Assembly (NCBI RefSeq): GCF_002214185.1
Contig: NZ_CP022161.1
Location: 8,191,486-8,255,485, forward strand
Direction: 5' to 3'
Length of the DNA stretch: 64,000 bases
Origin: Streptomyces capitiformicae
GTDB lineage: Bacteria > Actinomycetota > Actinomycetes > Streptomycetales > Streptomycetaceae
How positions within the stretch are numbered: the stretch's first letter is position 1; the number at the start of each line of letters is the position of its first letter. The position numbers and the translations under genes were made by a program. The notes under the pieces were generated by a model that did no database searches, was not told where the DNA came from, and saw only the letters and a list, made by a program, of their open reading frames with translations. Positions 18,736 to 27,174 of the stretch are shown in pieces.

Positions 18736-20106
18736 GTGTTCGGAATCATCAGGCCATGCCGTCATCGCCTGGGCGAGGGCATGCGTACCGAGTGGATGGC
18801 GCATCTGTGTGGGCTGTGCCTGGCGCTGCGCGGCGAGTACGGGCAGTTCGCGCGGGTGGCCACCAACTACGACGGCCTGATCGTCTCGGTGCTGACCGAG
18901 GCGCAGTCGGAGCGTACCGGCGACTGGCGGCGAGGCGCCGGCCCGTGCCCGCTGCGCGGGATGCGGTCGGCGGACGTGGCGCAGGGCGAGGGCGCGCGGC
19001 TGGCGGCGACGGTGTCGCTGGTGCTGGCCGCGGCGAAGATACGTGATCATGTCGCCGACGGCGACGGCCTGCTGGGTCGCCGCCCGGTAACGCTGGCGGC
19101 ACGCCGGATCGCCCACGGCTGGGACCGTGCGGGCGCCGCGGGCGGCGAACGGCTCGGCTTCGACACCGGGGTGCTGCTCGCCGCGGTCGAACGCCAGCCG
19201 GAGATCGAGCGGTTGACCGGCCCCGGCGGCTCGCTGCTGACGGTCACGGAGCCCACGGAGACGGCAACCGCCGCCGCTTTCGCGCACACGGCGGTGCTCG
19301 CCGACCGCCCGGGCAACGCCGAACCGCTGGCGGAAGCCGGACGTCTGTTCGGTCGGCTGGCGCATCTGCTGGACGCGGTGGAGGACCTGGACGCGGACCA
19401 GGCGTCCGGCGCGTGGAACCCGATCGCCGTGACCGGCGTGGACCGCGCTGAGGTGCGCCGGCTCTGCGACGACGCCATCCATGGGATCCGACTCGCCCTG
19501 TCCGAGGCCGAGTTCGTCGACGGGCGGCTGGTACGGGCGCTTCTGGGCGGCGAGTTGGAACGAGCCGTCGACCGCGTCTTCGACCCCCGGCACCGTCACC
19601 ACCAGCACCGCCACCAGGTGCGGAGCCCGCGCATGCTGCCCTGGCTGGGACGCCGTACGGCGACGGAATCGCCCTCGGAGACCGGCACGGGCACGGCCTG
19701 CGGCGTCGGGGCGCTTGCGGGCGCGGCCCCGGAGGGCGTCTCGATGGCGTCGGGCCGGCCGCAGGAGGGACAGTGCCGGCGGTGTGGCCAGTGGCGCCGG
19801 TTGTGCCGCGATTGCGGGTTGTGCGTCAACTGCTGCACCTGCACCGACGACGCCGGCCAGGACGACGGAGAGCCCTGGCAGTTCGGCGAGGGCAACCGCA
19901 ACGGCGGCTCGGGCCAGGACGGTTCCGGAGGCGACGGCTGGTTCGGAGGCCCGGGTGGCGGCAACTCGGGCGGCTCCTCCGGCGGTGCGGGCGGCGGCGG
20001 TCGTGGGTCCGGTGGCTCTGGTGGTTCCGGCGGTGGCTCGGGTGACGGCTGCGGCGGCGGCGGTGGCTGCTGCAACCCGTGCAAGTGCTGCGACTGCTGC
20101 GACTGA
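18736..20106 (+). CDS. DUF5685 family protein with Gly/Cys-rich tail
   Basis: A 456-residue protein that opens with the family hallmark MFGIIRPCRHRLGE and AHLCGLCLALR, a Cys-rich N-terminal element that could bind metal. The central part (KIRDHVADGD, FGRLAHLLDAVEDLDADQAS) is helical and resembles the acidic helical bundles seen in prenyl-type enzymes, although no activity is established. A Cys cluster (CRRCGQWRRLCRDCGLCVNC) is followed by a glycine-rich stretch of about 60 residues and a last cluster CCNPCKCCDCCD. GTG 18736 follows GGGGGAG. Confidence 0.8.
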   Translation: MFGIIRPCRHRLGEGMRTEWMAHLCGLCLALRGEYGQFARVATNYDGLIVSVLTEAQSERTGDWRRGAGPCPLRGMRSADVAQGEGARLAATVSLVLAAAKIRDHVADGDGLLGRRPVTLAARRIAHGWDRAGAAGGERLGFDTGVLLAAVERQPEIERLTGPGGSLLTVTEPTETATAAAFAHTAVLADRPGNAEPLAEAGRLFGRLAHLLDAVEDLDADQASGAWNPIAVTGVDRAEVRRLCDDAIHGIRLALSEAEFVDGRLVRALLGGELERAVDRVFDPRHRHHQHRHQVRSPRMLPWLGRRTATESPSETGTGTACGVGALAGAAPEGVSMASGRPQEGQCRRCGQWRRLCRDCGLCVNCCTCTDDAGQDDGEPWQFGEGNRNGGSGQDGSGGDGWFGGPGGGNSGGSSGGAGGGGRGSGGSGGSGGGSGDGCGGGGGCCNPCKCCDCCD

Positions 20107-20152
20107 ACGACGGATGAGCCGGGCGGGCCCCGCCGCCGGAGGGGCACCGGTT

Positions 20153-20596
20153 TCACCTCAGGGGGAGGCGTCGGCGCACTTCCGTGGTGGTTCCTGTCGC
20201 AAGGGCGAGCATGAAGAGCGCGAGCCCCAGGTAGATCACAGGATTCACCCAGCCCGGCACCAGTTCGCTTCCCACGCCGTCCGATGTCACGCACTGTGCA
20301 CTGACCGGCAGTGTCTCCCGTGTCACGATGTGATCGCCTTGCAGGCCGCGCGCCGCACACAATTGGTCCGGGTCCAGGAGGTAGAACGCCGACATCACAC
20401 CCCACGCGTACGCGCCGAACGCCGCCGCGCCGGCCATGACCGCGACCAGCCCGCACGTGGTGACGCTCGGCAGATGCCACCCGCTGCCCGGCAACCGCTT
20501 GTAGGCCCGCCGGGCGAGTGCCGCGGCAGTAATGACGATCACGCACGGCGCAAGGAACGGCGCAAGGGTCAGGGCCACGAAAAGAAGGCTTGCCAT
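20153..20596 (-). CDS. Small membrane protein with three predicted helices
   Basis: A 147-residue protein with hydrophobic segments near residues 3-27, 47-70 and 118-138 and a polar loop containing two Cys residues (QLCAARG, SAQCVTS) that could form an external disulfide. I do not recognise the family. The start at 20596 was chosen because upstream residues are Arg/Ser-rich and include a simple repeat. It converges on the DUF5685 gene with only 46 bases between. Confidence 0.6.
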   Translation of the reverse strand: MASLLFVALTLAPFLAPCVIVITAAALARRAYKRLPGSGWHLPSVTTCGLVAVMAGAAAFGAYAWGVMSAFYLLDPDQLCAARGLQGDHIVTRETLPVSAQCVTSDGVGSELVPGWVNPVIYLGLALFMLALATGTTTEVRRRLPLR

Positions 20597-20675
20597 GCCT
20601 GCCCAGACACGGCAGAGGGTAGATCGGTTCCTCCGCCTGCGGTCCTCCTGATCCGAACCGTCCGACCGCTCTGCT

Positions 20676-20712
20676 TGGCCTTGATGGCCTTGATGGCCTT
20701 GATGGCCTTGAG
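20676..20712. repeat. Short tandem repeat
   Basis: Three to four head-to-tail copies of TTGATGGCC lie between the two divergent genes, just before the SpoIIE-type phosphatase. There are no spacers. Confidence 0.7.
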
Positions 20713-20747
20713 TGGAACACCCAAGCTCAGCGAGGCAGGCTGTACCC

Positions 20748-21938
20748 ATGCGGTCGCTCTTCCGCTCATCCGGCCCAGCAGTAGCGGGCGGCCATAGCCG
20801 AGCCCTCATGAGACTCGCGCAATGTGTGCCGTTCATGATCGTACTGCTGGCGCTGGGGATCGAGCTCTCGCCCGCACACGTTATCTATACCGGTCCCATC
20901 CTCGCCGCGATGCCGGCATTGGCTTCGCTGACGATGGGCCCGAAAGGCACCCTCTCGACAGCGACCGGGGCTGTGGCTGTCACCCTGATCACGGCCACCC
21001 TGCACCAGAGCTGGGGTGGCCAGGTCTACAGCAATCTCGTGGCCGCCCTCGTGGTGTCCATAGCCAGTGTCACCATGAGCAAGGCCGTGCGTACCCGTCG
21101 GCAGAGCGAGCTCGACCAGGTTCGCCGGGTCGCCGTGGCAGCCCAACAAGTCCTCCTGCGACCTGTACCCGCCCGGCTGGGCCCGGTGCGGGTGGCCAGC
21201 ATGTATCTCGCGGCTGAGACGGAAGCGCAGATCGGCGGTGATTTGTACGAGGCGCTGCAGACACGGTACGGGGTTCGGATGATCGTGGGGGATGTCCGCG
21301 GCAAGGGGCTTCCTGCCGTGCGCTTGGCCGCAGTCGTACTGGGTGCGTTCCGGGAGGCCGTCCACTATGAGGACGACCTGGTGGAGGTGATGAATCGCTG
21401 CGCCGCTGCGTTGAGACGGGAGAGCGCCGCACCGGGTGCGGTCGGCCAGGACGAGGCGAGAGACCAGGTGGAGGACTTCGTCACCGCGGTCGTGGCTCAG
21501 GTACCCGACACATGCGTCGTCCAGGTGGTCAACCGTGGCCATCCGCCCCCACTGCTGCTGCGCCAGGGCAAGGTCCAGGCGCTGATGCCCAGCTCACCAC
21601 TGCCACCGCTGGGCCTGGAAGACTTCATCACCGGTCCTCCCACCAAGCCGGAGAGCTACTCCTTCGCACCCGGCGACCGTCTGCTGCTGCACACCGACGG
21701 CGTGATCGAAGCCCGCAATCGCGACAACCACTTCTTTGCCCTGCCCCAGGCCATGGAAGCGGTGTACTCCCGCACCCCGCCGGAGTTCCTGGAACAGCTG
21801 CACCAGGCATTGATCCGCCACACCACTCAGGGCCGCCTTGCGGACGATGCCGCGATGCTCCTCGTGGACCGGCTCGACGAAGAAGCAGGCACACAGGTCG
21901 ACGCAGCCGCTGCCTTCTCCGTCGACGCAACGCGTTGA
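20748..21938 (+). CDS. Membrane-anchored PP2C/SpoIIE-type serine phosphatase
   Basis: Protein phosphatase of 396 residues of the family that regulates anti-anti-sigma factors by dephosphorylation. The N-terminal 120 residues hold about four membrane segments (CVPFMIVLLALGIELSPAHV, then VIYTGPILAAMPALASLTMG). A short linker leads to the SpoIIE catalytic domain with the metal-binding Asp residues in IGGDLYEA, IVGDVRGKG, LLLHTDGVIEARN and LADDAAMLLV. There is no GAF or PAS domain, so sensing would be through the membrane part. ATG 20748 has GAGG 12 bases upstream; GTG 20712 is an alternative. No anti-sigma partner is next to it. Confidence 0.85.
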   Translation: MRSLFRSSGPAVAGGHSRALMRLAQCVPFMIVLLALGIELSPAHVIYTGPILAAMPALASLTMGPKGTLSTATGAVAVTLITATLHQSWGGQVYSNLVAALVVSIASVTMSKAVRTRRQSELDQVRRVAVAAQQVLLRPVPARLGPVRVASMYLAAETEAQIGGDLYEALQTRYGVRMIVGDVRGKGLPAVRLAAVVLGAFREAVHYEDDLVEVMNRCAAALRRESAAPGAVGQDEARDQVEDFVTAVVAQVPDTCVVQVVNRGHPPPLLLRQGKVQALMPSSPLPPLGLEDFITGPPTKPESYSFAPGDRLLLHTDGVIEARNRDNHFFALPQAMEAVYSRTPPEFLEQLHQALIRHTTQGRLADDAAMLLVDRLDEEAGTQVDAAAAFSVDATR

Positions 21939-22540
21939 CCACCTCCCGACGGGCTTTCGGGCCGGCCCGGCGTGCGGGCCATGACGTTCCCGGTCACCGG
22001 GGGATGAGCGACGCGATCGGGTGTGGCCGGCCAGGATCGTGGCCTGACCGCAGCCAGGCTGCCGGGCGGGTCCACGGCGCTACTTTCGCCAGGCCGATGT
22101 CCTCCCCATAGGGGGCGACGACCGATGGTTCGACTCCGCATCACGGTGCCTGTGGGACGCGTGGGGAGCACGACCGCCGTCCGAAAGGGATCACTGTCCC
22201 TTCACGGCGCACGTAGGCTCCGGATGCGCGTGCTCGACCGGGACGCGCCGAGGAAGAAGTCCTGGCCCGGATCGCCAAGGGGCTTGTCCACACCGAGGCG
22301 GAAGCCGCCTTCCAGGGCCCGCGGCGCCGCAGCGAGCAGATCTTCGAGTACCACCACACACCACTCCGCACAGGCAACGATGTCATGATCGCGCCCAGCA
22401 TCGGTCATCGGCGCCGGCAGCGTCGTCAGCCGCAGCGTTCCCTCGATGACCGTCGCGGTCGGAACCCCTTGCAAGCAGGTCTTTCAGACCTGTGTGCCCG
22501 GGTACCCGGGTTCATGCGGAACGACAGCGAGGAGGAAGCG
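21939..22540. other. Region without a supported gene
   Basis: About 600 bases lie between the phosphatase and SRPBCC genes. One plus-strand frame from about 22205 stays open into the SRPBCC start and has protein-like composition (EEEVLARIAKGLVHTEAEAA, then RRRSEQIFEYHH) but no start signal and no family I recognise. It may be another decayed gene. Confidence 0.4.
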
Positions 22541-23014
22541 ATGAGCACGGTAAAGGAAGCGGTGGACGTCGAGGTCCCTGTGCACACCGCCTACAACCAG
22601 TGGACGCAGTTCGAGGAGTTCCCCAGGTTCATGGAGGGCGTTGAGGAGGTACGGCAGCTCGACGAACGGCACAACCACTGGACCACCAAGATCGGCGGGG
22701 TGCGGCGAGAGTTCGACACCGAGATCGTCGACCAGATGCCGGACGACCGGATCACCTGGCGCGTCATCGAGGGCGAGCCCCGGCAGCGGGGGTCGGTCAG
22801 GTTCGAGCGGCTGGACGACACCCACACACGGGTGGAACTCACGATGGACGTCGAGCCCTCCGGTATGGCCGAGAAGGGCGCGGACATGCTTGGCCTGATC
22901 GACCGCCGGGTCAAGGGTGACCTACGCCGCTTCAAGGACTACATCGAAAGGCGCGGGGGAGAGACGGGCGCCTGGCGGGGGCGGGTGCGGCCTGGGGATC
23001 CTGGTTCGGTATGA
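22541..23014 (+). CDS. SRPBCC (polyketide cyclase/START-like) family protein
   Basis: A 157-residue cytosolic protein with the helix-grip fold. Family signs are the VPVHTAYNQWTQFEEFPRFM opening, the GGVRREFDTEIVDQMPDDRI strand pair and the long C-terminal helix (MLGLIDRRVKGDLRRFKDYI). Members bind hydrophobic ligands; this small-ligand subgroup often acts in stress or coenzyme handling, but the ligand is unknown. A GAGGAGGAAG site supports ATG 22541. The final 20 residues are Gly/Arg-rich and may not be native. Confidence 0.8.
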   Translation: MSTVKEAVDVEVPVHTAYNQWTQFEEFPRFMEGVEEVRQLDERHNHWTTKIGGVRREFDTEIVDQMPDDRITWRVIEGEPRQRGSVRFERLDDTHTRVELTMDVEPSGMAEKGADMLGLIDRRVKGDLRRFKDYIERRGGETGAWRGRVRPGDPGSV

Positions 23015-23153
23015 CTGACGGGCGGGGCCGCACCCGGACGGCAGGTCGCGCAGCCCGTCCTCGGTCATCGGGCCCGACACCGTTGAGCCGTCAATCGCTC
23101 ACCCGGAGCCGTCATGGAACCGCGGTACGCCGCCCCGGAAACGCATCGTTCCC

Positions 23154-23714
23154 GTGGACCTGATCACTGGATCCGACTCCGGGATCGGCCGTGCGACCGC
23201 AGTTCGACTGGCCGAGTCCGGCATGGACATCGGGGTCACCTGGCGCCGCGATCAGGAGGGGGCGCAACGGACGGCGGACGAGGTTCGCGCCAAGGGGCGC
23301 CGCGCCGAGATCGAGCAGCTCGACCTCACCCGGCGCCCGGAGGCCGCGGACGTCATCGACCGGCTGACCGAGCGGCTCGGCAGGATCGATGTGCTGGTCA
23401 ACAACTCGGGGACCGGCACCATGACGCCTTTCCTCGACCTGGATCTCAGCATCGTGCGTCAGGTCATCGATGTGGATCTGGTGGGGCCCTTCCTGTGCGC
23501 TCAGCGCGCCGCCCGTCGCATGATCGCCCAGGGGGACGGCGGCCGGATCATCAATGTGACCAGTGTTCACGAGCACCAGTCGCGCGTGCGTCCATCCTCC
23601 GTGGGGGCGTTGAACACGACGGTCCCGGCCGGGACAGTGGAGCCCGCGGACGGGTACTTGCCGGGCACGGTGAAGGTGTTTCCGTCCACACCGCCAGGTC
23701 CTAGGTGTGCCTGA
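23154..23714 (+). pseudogene. Truncated short-chain dehydrogenase
   Basis: The N-terminal half of an SDR is intact: cofactor motif TGSDSGIG, then NNSG and IINVTSVHEH. After HEHQ, where the catalytic Tyr-x-x-x-Lys should follow, the homology ends and the remaining 45 residues (SSVGALNTTVPAGTVEPADG and on) are unrelated. Without Tyr, Lys and the C-terminal half it cannot reduce a substrate. The start is also damaged, since no ribosome binding site precedes GTG 23154. Confidence 0.65.
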
Positions 23715-23850
23715 GCCTCTGCGACCGGTCACAGGCGGGTTCGGCCACGCATCACCGGCTCCTGCGGCCCCGTCAGTCGTGCGGGGCCCGCGCTCGTCTT
23801 CCCCGGCGCTGCGCCCACGCGCCGGGAAGTCCAGGCCCGTCCCCGGCCCG

Positions 23851-23945
23851 CTACCCGAACAGGCGTCGCTGGATCCCCCGGCGGTAGTCCTCCAGCGTCC
23901 TGTCGAGATGTGCCGCCGTGGCCTGGGCCGCCTCGTCCAACACCG
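23851..23945 (-). pseudogene. C-terminal fragment of an unidentified protein
   Basis: The minus strand encodes about 30 residues ending at a stop (VLDEAAQATAAHLDRTLEDY, then RRGIQRRLFG). It looks like a natural helical C-terminus cut off by the ricin-domain fragment that begins at its upstream side. The family cannot be named. Confidence 0.25.
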
Positions 23946-24415
23946 TGTGCGCACTGGACGCGTTCGCCTACGTCTCCTTCCCTCTCAAGGACGCCCACTA
24001 CAAGATCCTCAACAGGAACAGCGGAAAGGCGATCGACGTCGCAAGTGGATCCACCTCCGACGGAGCGAACATCATCCAGTGGAACGACAGCGGAGCCGTG
24101 AACCAGAACTGGCGGTACGTCGAGGTGGGTGACGGCAGTTTCAAGATAGTCAGCCGGCACAGCGGCAAACTGCTGGACGTCAACAACGGTTCCACCGCGG
24201 ACGGCGCGTCCGTCATCCAGTGGGCCGACAACAACGGAGCGAACCAGCACCGGACACTGGTCGCCAGCGGAAACGGATACTACAAGATCAAGAATGTGAA
24301 GAGCGGCAAGCTGCTCTCGGTGTCCGGCTCGTCGACGACAGCGGGCGCTCAGCTCGTCCAGACGACGGACACCAACGCCGCCGGCCAGCTCTGGCAGGTG
24401 GTGAACGTGGACTGA
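23918..24415 (+). pseudogene. Orphan ricin-type lectin domain, 5' truncated
   Basis: From about residue 20 to the stop this is a complete-looking ricin-type beta-trefoil: three repeats built on NRNSGKAIDVASG, RHSGKLLDVNNG and VKSGKLLSVSG, with Q-x-W motifs NQNW, a degenerate NQHR and GQLW. There is no signal peptide and no catalytic domain, and the upstream 60 bases belong to other broken genes. It is the kind of C-terminal domain carried by the CAZymes at 3151-9553, so it is probably the tail of a lost secreted enzyme. Confidence 0.7.
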
Positions 24416-24558
24416 TTCTGTCAGCCGCCGCATCCCCAGCAGCCAGTTGAAGTGACCACCGGGCAGGCACGTGGAGAGCCGGATGCGTGGAAACACGCAC
24501 GTCCGATTCGGGACGGCGGTCCAGGGAAACGGAACGGCAGCAATGCCGGGTCAGGGTG

Positions 24559-24735
24559 GCTGTCGGAGCGCTGTCTCGGGGATCTTCTCGTTGCGGGCCA
24601 TCACTTCCCTGGCGAGAGTGCACGACCTGGGCGGTGATCTTCTCGCCGGGAATGGCGGTGTGCTGGTTCTCGGCAGCCTGGACAGCTGCGGCGGCAAGCG
24701 GGTCGGCGCCGCGGACCTTGCGATGGCGCAGTAGT
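24559..24735 (-). pseudogene. IS110-family transposase fragment
   Basis: The minus strand encodes part of an IS110-type DEDD transposase: RGADPLAAAAVQAAENQHTA, then IPGEKITAQVVHS, and after a frameshift LAREVMARNEKIPE. This is the linker between the catalytic and C-terminal domains. No start, no catalytic Asp/Glu set and no C-terminal domain remain. The rest of 24416-24844 holds nothing else that I can assign. Confidence 0.55.
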
Positions 24736-24844
24736 CCTCCCGGGCCCGGAGGCGGGGAGCCCCGAGCCCGGGGCCACGAAGAAGGCGGCGGGCGCACCGG
24801 CGGCCCGTGTACCCGCACGTATCGCGACGGCGGGACCACGGCGC

Positions 24845-26053
24845 TCATCCTGTGGACGCAGCCGGCTGCGGGGAATCATCGCTCGATCGCAGTTCCGCCA
24901 GATAGACGTCCCGCGCGGTCATGCTCACCGCCAGGTGCCGTACCAGCGGATCGAAGAAGGAACGGCGGTGGTTCACGTCCGTCACCGCCGCCGCCGAGAA
25001 GTAGAGCGCGGACACCGCTGCGATGAACAGGCACACCTGGATCAGGTCATCGGGAAAGGGAACTTGGAATCCCAGCAGCGAGCCCCCGCTGTAGCGGTGC
25101 TTTGTCCATGCCTGCAGCACGGAGTCCCGTATGGACAGGACACCGAGCACATTGAAGAACAGGAAGGTGAGGGCGGAGAGGACGAAGGTCTGCAGCATCT
25201 GGGTGAGGACCAGGACGAGGATCATGTTCGCCTGCTCGAGCCGGCGTAGCGGAACCGTCGGCCTGCTGGGCTCGGCCGTCCCCAGGCACGCCTCGAACGG
25301 CGTGTTCTGGAAGTCCTTCCGCCCGACCTGGTGGGAATCGGTCAGGTCGCGCACCTCGTCGGAGAGCCGCGCGCACAGGAAGAGGACCGCCACCCCGGCG
25401 AAGAGAGCGACGAGCAGCCACATCTCCGTGCGGCTCAGTGCGGCGGCAACCTGCCAGATCTCGTTGGTGAAGAAGCCGAAGACGGTGAACAGCAGGAGCA
25501 GCGGCAGAGCCCGACTGGTCAGGTCTCCCAGCCGGGAGACCTGTCGGAAGGCCGCTCGCAGGGCCCACCCCAGGATCGAGCTCGCGCCGAAGTGCGCACC
25601 GGCGACGAACACGGCCAGCAGCACCACCTGTTCGAGCATCGTCTCGTACGGGACTTTGTGGGGCGGCAGCGCCAGGCCCACGACTGGGGCCCCCAGTACG
25701 AAGAGAACCGCCACCACGATCGCGGTCCTGCCGCCCCGTCCTCGGACCGCGGTCCACCGTTGTGTCAGGCGCGCGGTCAGCCAGGCACTGAGTACGGGTG
25801 CCACCACGAGCCCGGCGAGCAAGGTGAGGTAGAGCAGCGCGTAGGCGTCGTTCTCTATCATGCGCTCGTATTCGGCGTCGGAGTCACCGTCGATCTGGTA
25901 CAGCGCCGTTCCGACGCCACGCCAGGCCAGTACGGCCACCTCGGCCGGCAGGATCCTGATCAGCAGACCGGTCGGCCGCCCCTGGACCACGGTCGGCAAC
26001 CCACGTCTTCTGAACCACTGTTCGGCGGCGTCACGGTCGAAATCGGCAGTCAC
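24845..26053 (-). CDS. Polytopic membrane protein of unknown function
   Basis: A 402-residue membrane protein with about eight hydrophobic segments, for example ALLYLTLLAGLVVAPVLSAW, then AIVVAVLFVLGAPVVGLAL, and LPLLLLFTVFGFFTNEIW. A cytosolic start (DRDAAEQWFRRRGLPTVVQG) and a loop (DFQNTPFEACLG) are notable. No transporter or enzyme motif is seen. A candidate start is ATG 26053. It sits between two decayed mobile-element regions and appears intact. Confidence 0.7.
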   Translation of the reverse strand: MTADFDRDAAEQWFRRRGLPTVVQGRPTGLLIRILPAEVAVLAWRGVGTALYQIDGDSDAEYERMIENDAYALLYLTLLAGLVVAPVLSAWLTARLTQRWTAVRGRGGRTAIVVAVLFVLGAPVVGLALPPHKVPYETMLEQVVLLAVFVAGAHFGASSILGWALRAAFRQVSRLGDLTSRALPLLLLFTVFGFFTNEIWQVAAALSRTEMWLLVALFAGVAVLFLCARLSDEVRDLTDSHQVGRKDFQNTPFEACLGTAEPSRPTVPLRRLEQANMILVLVLTQMLQTFVLSALTFLFFNVLGVLSIRDSVLQAWTKHRYSGGSLLGFQVPFPDDLIQVCLFIAAVSALYFSAAAVTDVNHRRSFFDPLVRHLAVSMTARDVYLAELRSSDDSPQPAASTG

Positions 26054-26257
26054 AGAGGTATGCGTCCTTGTCGAGTTGCGCTCTCATGATGGCTGTTGGC
26101 GTTGGCGTGTTCGGCAACCGAACGGATCTCCGGCACGGTGAACACCCCGGTAGGTTAACCGGTTGATCGTCGCACGAGGCCCACGGTAAAGAACCTGCGT
26201 GAGAAGGCGCGACCATGAACCACGGGGCTCGCTCCCCGGATCGGGGGCCTGCCGGGC

Positions 26258-26693
26258 GTGAGGTCCTTCCGGCGGTCGCCGCCGACGTGGTCAGGTGCGG
26301 GGTCACGTCCGTCAGTTCGCCGTCCGTCACCGTCGCCGTCATGTAGGTGTGGTGGAGCGGTCGGTCGGGGAGCCGGGGTTGAGCGGGCGGAGTCCGGTGG
26401 CCGTGGTCGTGGTCGTGTCTCATGGGATGTTGCTGTGGCCGAAGACAAGGACGTCGGTGCCGGGGAAGCGATCGGCGCAGCGGGATTCGCGGCCCCGCGC
26501 GGGGCCCGTCCCGTGGGCGACGGCCGAGCGCGGACCGGCGAGTTCGGCATGGGCCACCTCGGGGAGGCGGGCGTGCAGGGCGGGGCCGTCGTTGTTGCCG
26601 TACACCGCGATCAGACGGTGGGAGCGGGTTTGCGGCGGCGGGCCGGGGAGGGCCCCAGTCGAAGATGTCCCCGGCGGCGAGCACGGCCAGGAC
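26258..26693 (-). pseudogene. Decayed metallophosphoesterase
   Basis: Minus-strand fragments, in changing frames, of a small YfcE/MJ0936-type phosphodiesterase: LAAGDIFDWG at the upstream end, then VYGNNDGPALHARLPEVAHA, FPGTDVLVFGHSNIPWD and LNPGSPTDR. The GNND and GHS motifs that hold the two metal ions remain readable but are not in one frame, and the start with its D-x-H motif is missing. The upstream end stops at about 26695 where an IS256-type transposase tail begins. Confidence 0.6.
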
Positions 26694-26696
26694 GTA

Positions 26697-26860
26697 CCGG
26701 CTCCCGCACCGCTGCCCTGGCGATGGCCTTCAAGCCCGTCGAGGCCGCCCAGGCCCGCTGGCGAGCGGTGAACGCGCCTCAGGTCGTCGCCCTCGTTCGT
26801 GGCGGAGCCCGCGTCGAAGGCGGTCGGCTCGTCGAGCGCGCCGAGCTCAGCGCAGCCTGA
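26697..26860 (+). pseudogene. 3' tail of an IS256-family transposase
   Basis: The last 50 or so codons of a mutator-type transposase remain (GSRTAALAMAFKPVEAAQAR, then WRAVNAPQVVALVRGGARVE) and end at a natural stop. They closely resemble the end of the intact transposase at 57933-59168. The catalytic domain is gone. The copy is joined directly to the metallophosphoesterase remnant. Confidence 0.75.
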
Positions 26861-26872
26861 GCCACCTCAACT

Positions 26873-26897
26873 GATCCACAACTCTTGACAATGACTC
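26873..26897. repeat. Terminal repeat of the IS256-type remnant
   Basis: The 25 bases match 59595-59619 of the complete element at 22 positions (common core GATCCACAA and TCTTGAC). Here they lie only 12 bases after the transposase stop. The following stretch to 27174 holds no gene. Confidence 0.65.
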
Positions 26898-27174
26898 CGC
26901 GCGCGGAGTCAGAAGGACGCACTGTCCCCACGGCCAGGCGTACACGCCGGAGAACGCTTATCTGGATCCCCGAGGGTTCTCGCCACCACGGTGGACGACA
27001 GCTGAATGGCCCCCGCCGTCGATCCCGCCGCCTTCCCGGCGGCCAGGAAACCGGATGCGTCCGCTGCATACGCTGAACGCAGCGGTGTCCGGTTCTTGCC
27101 GGTCCGCGGTAAATGCCTGGACTGGGAACCCCCCTCGACGGGACACTTCCGACTTCCGAACCTCCGGGAGTGTG

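Noticed and set aside
20676..20712. Tandem TTGATGGCC repeats as a CRISPR or a regulatory array
   Set aside because: No spacers, very short and probably polymerase slippage; kept only as a simple repeat.
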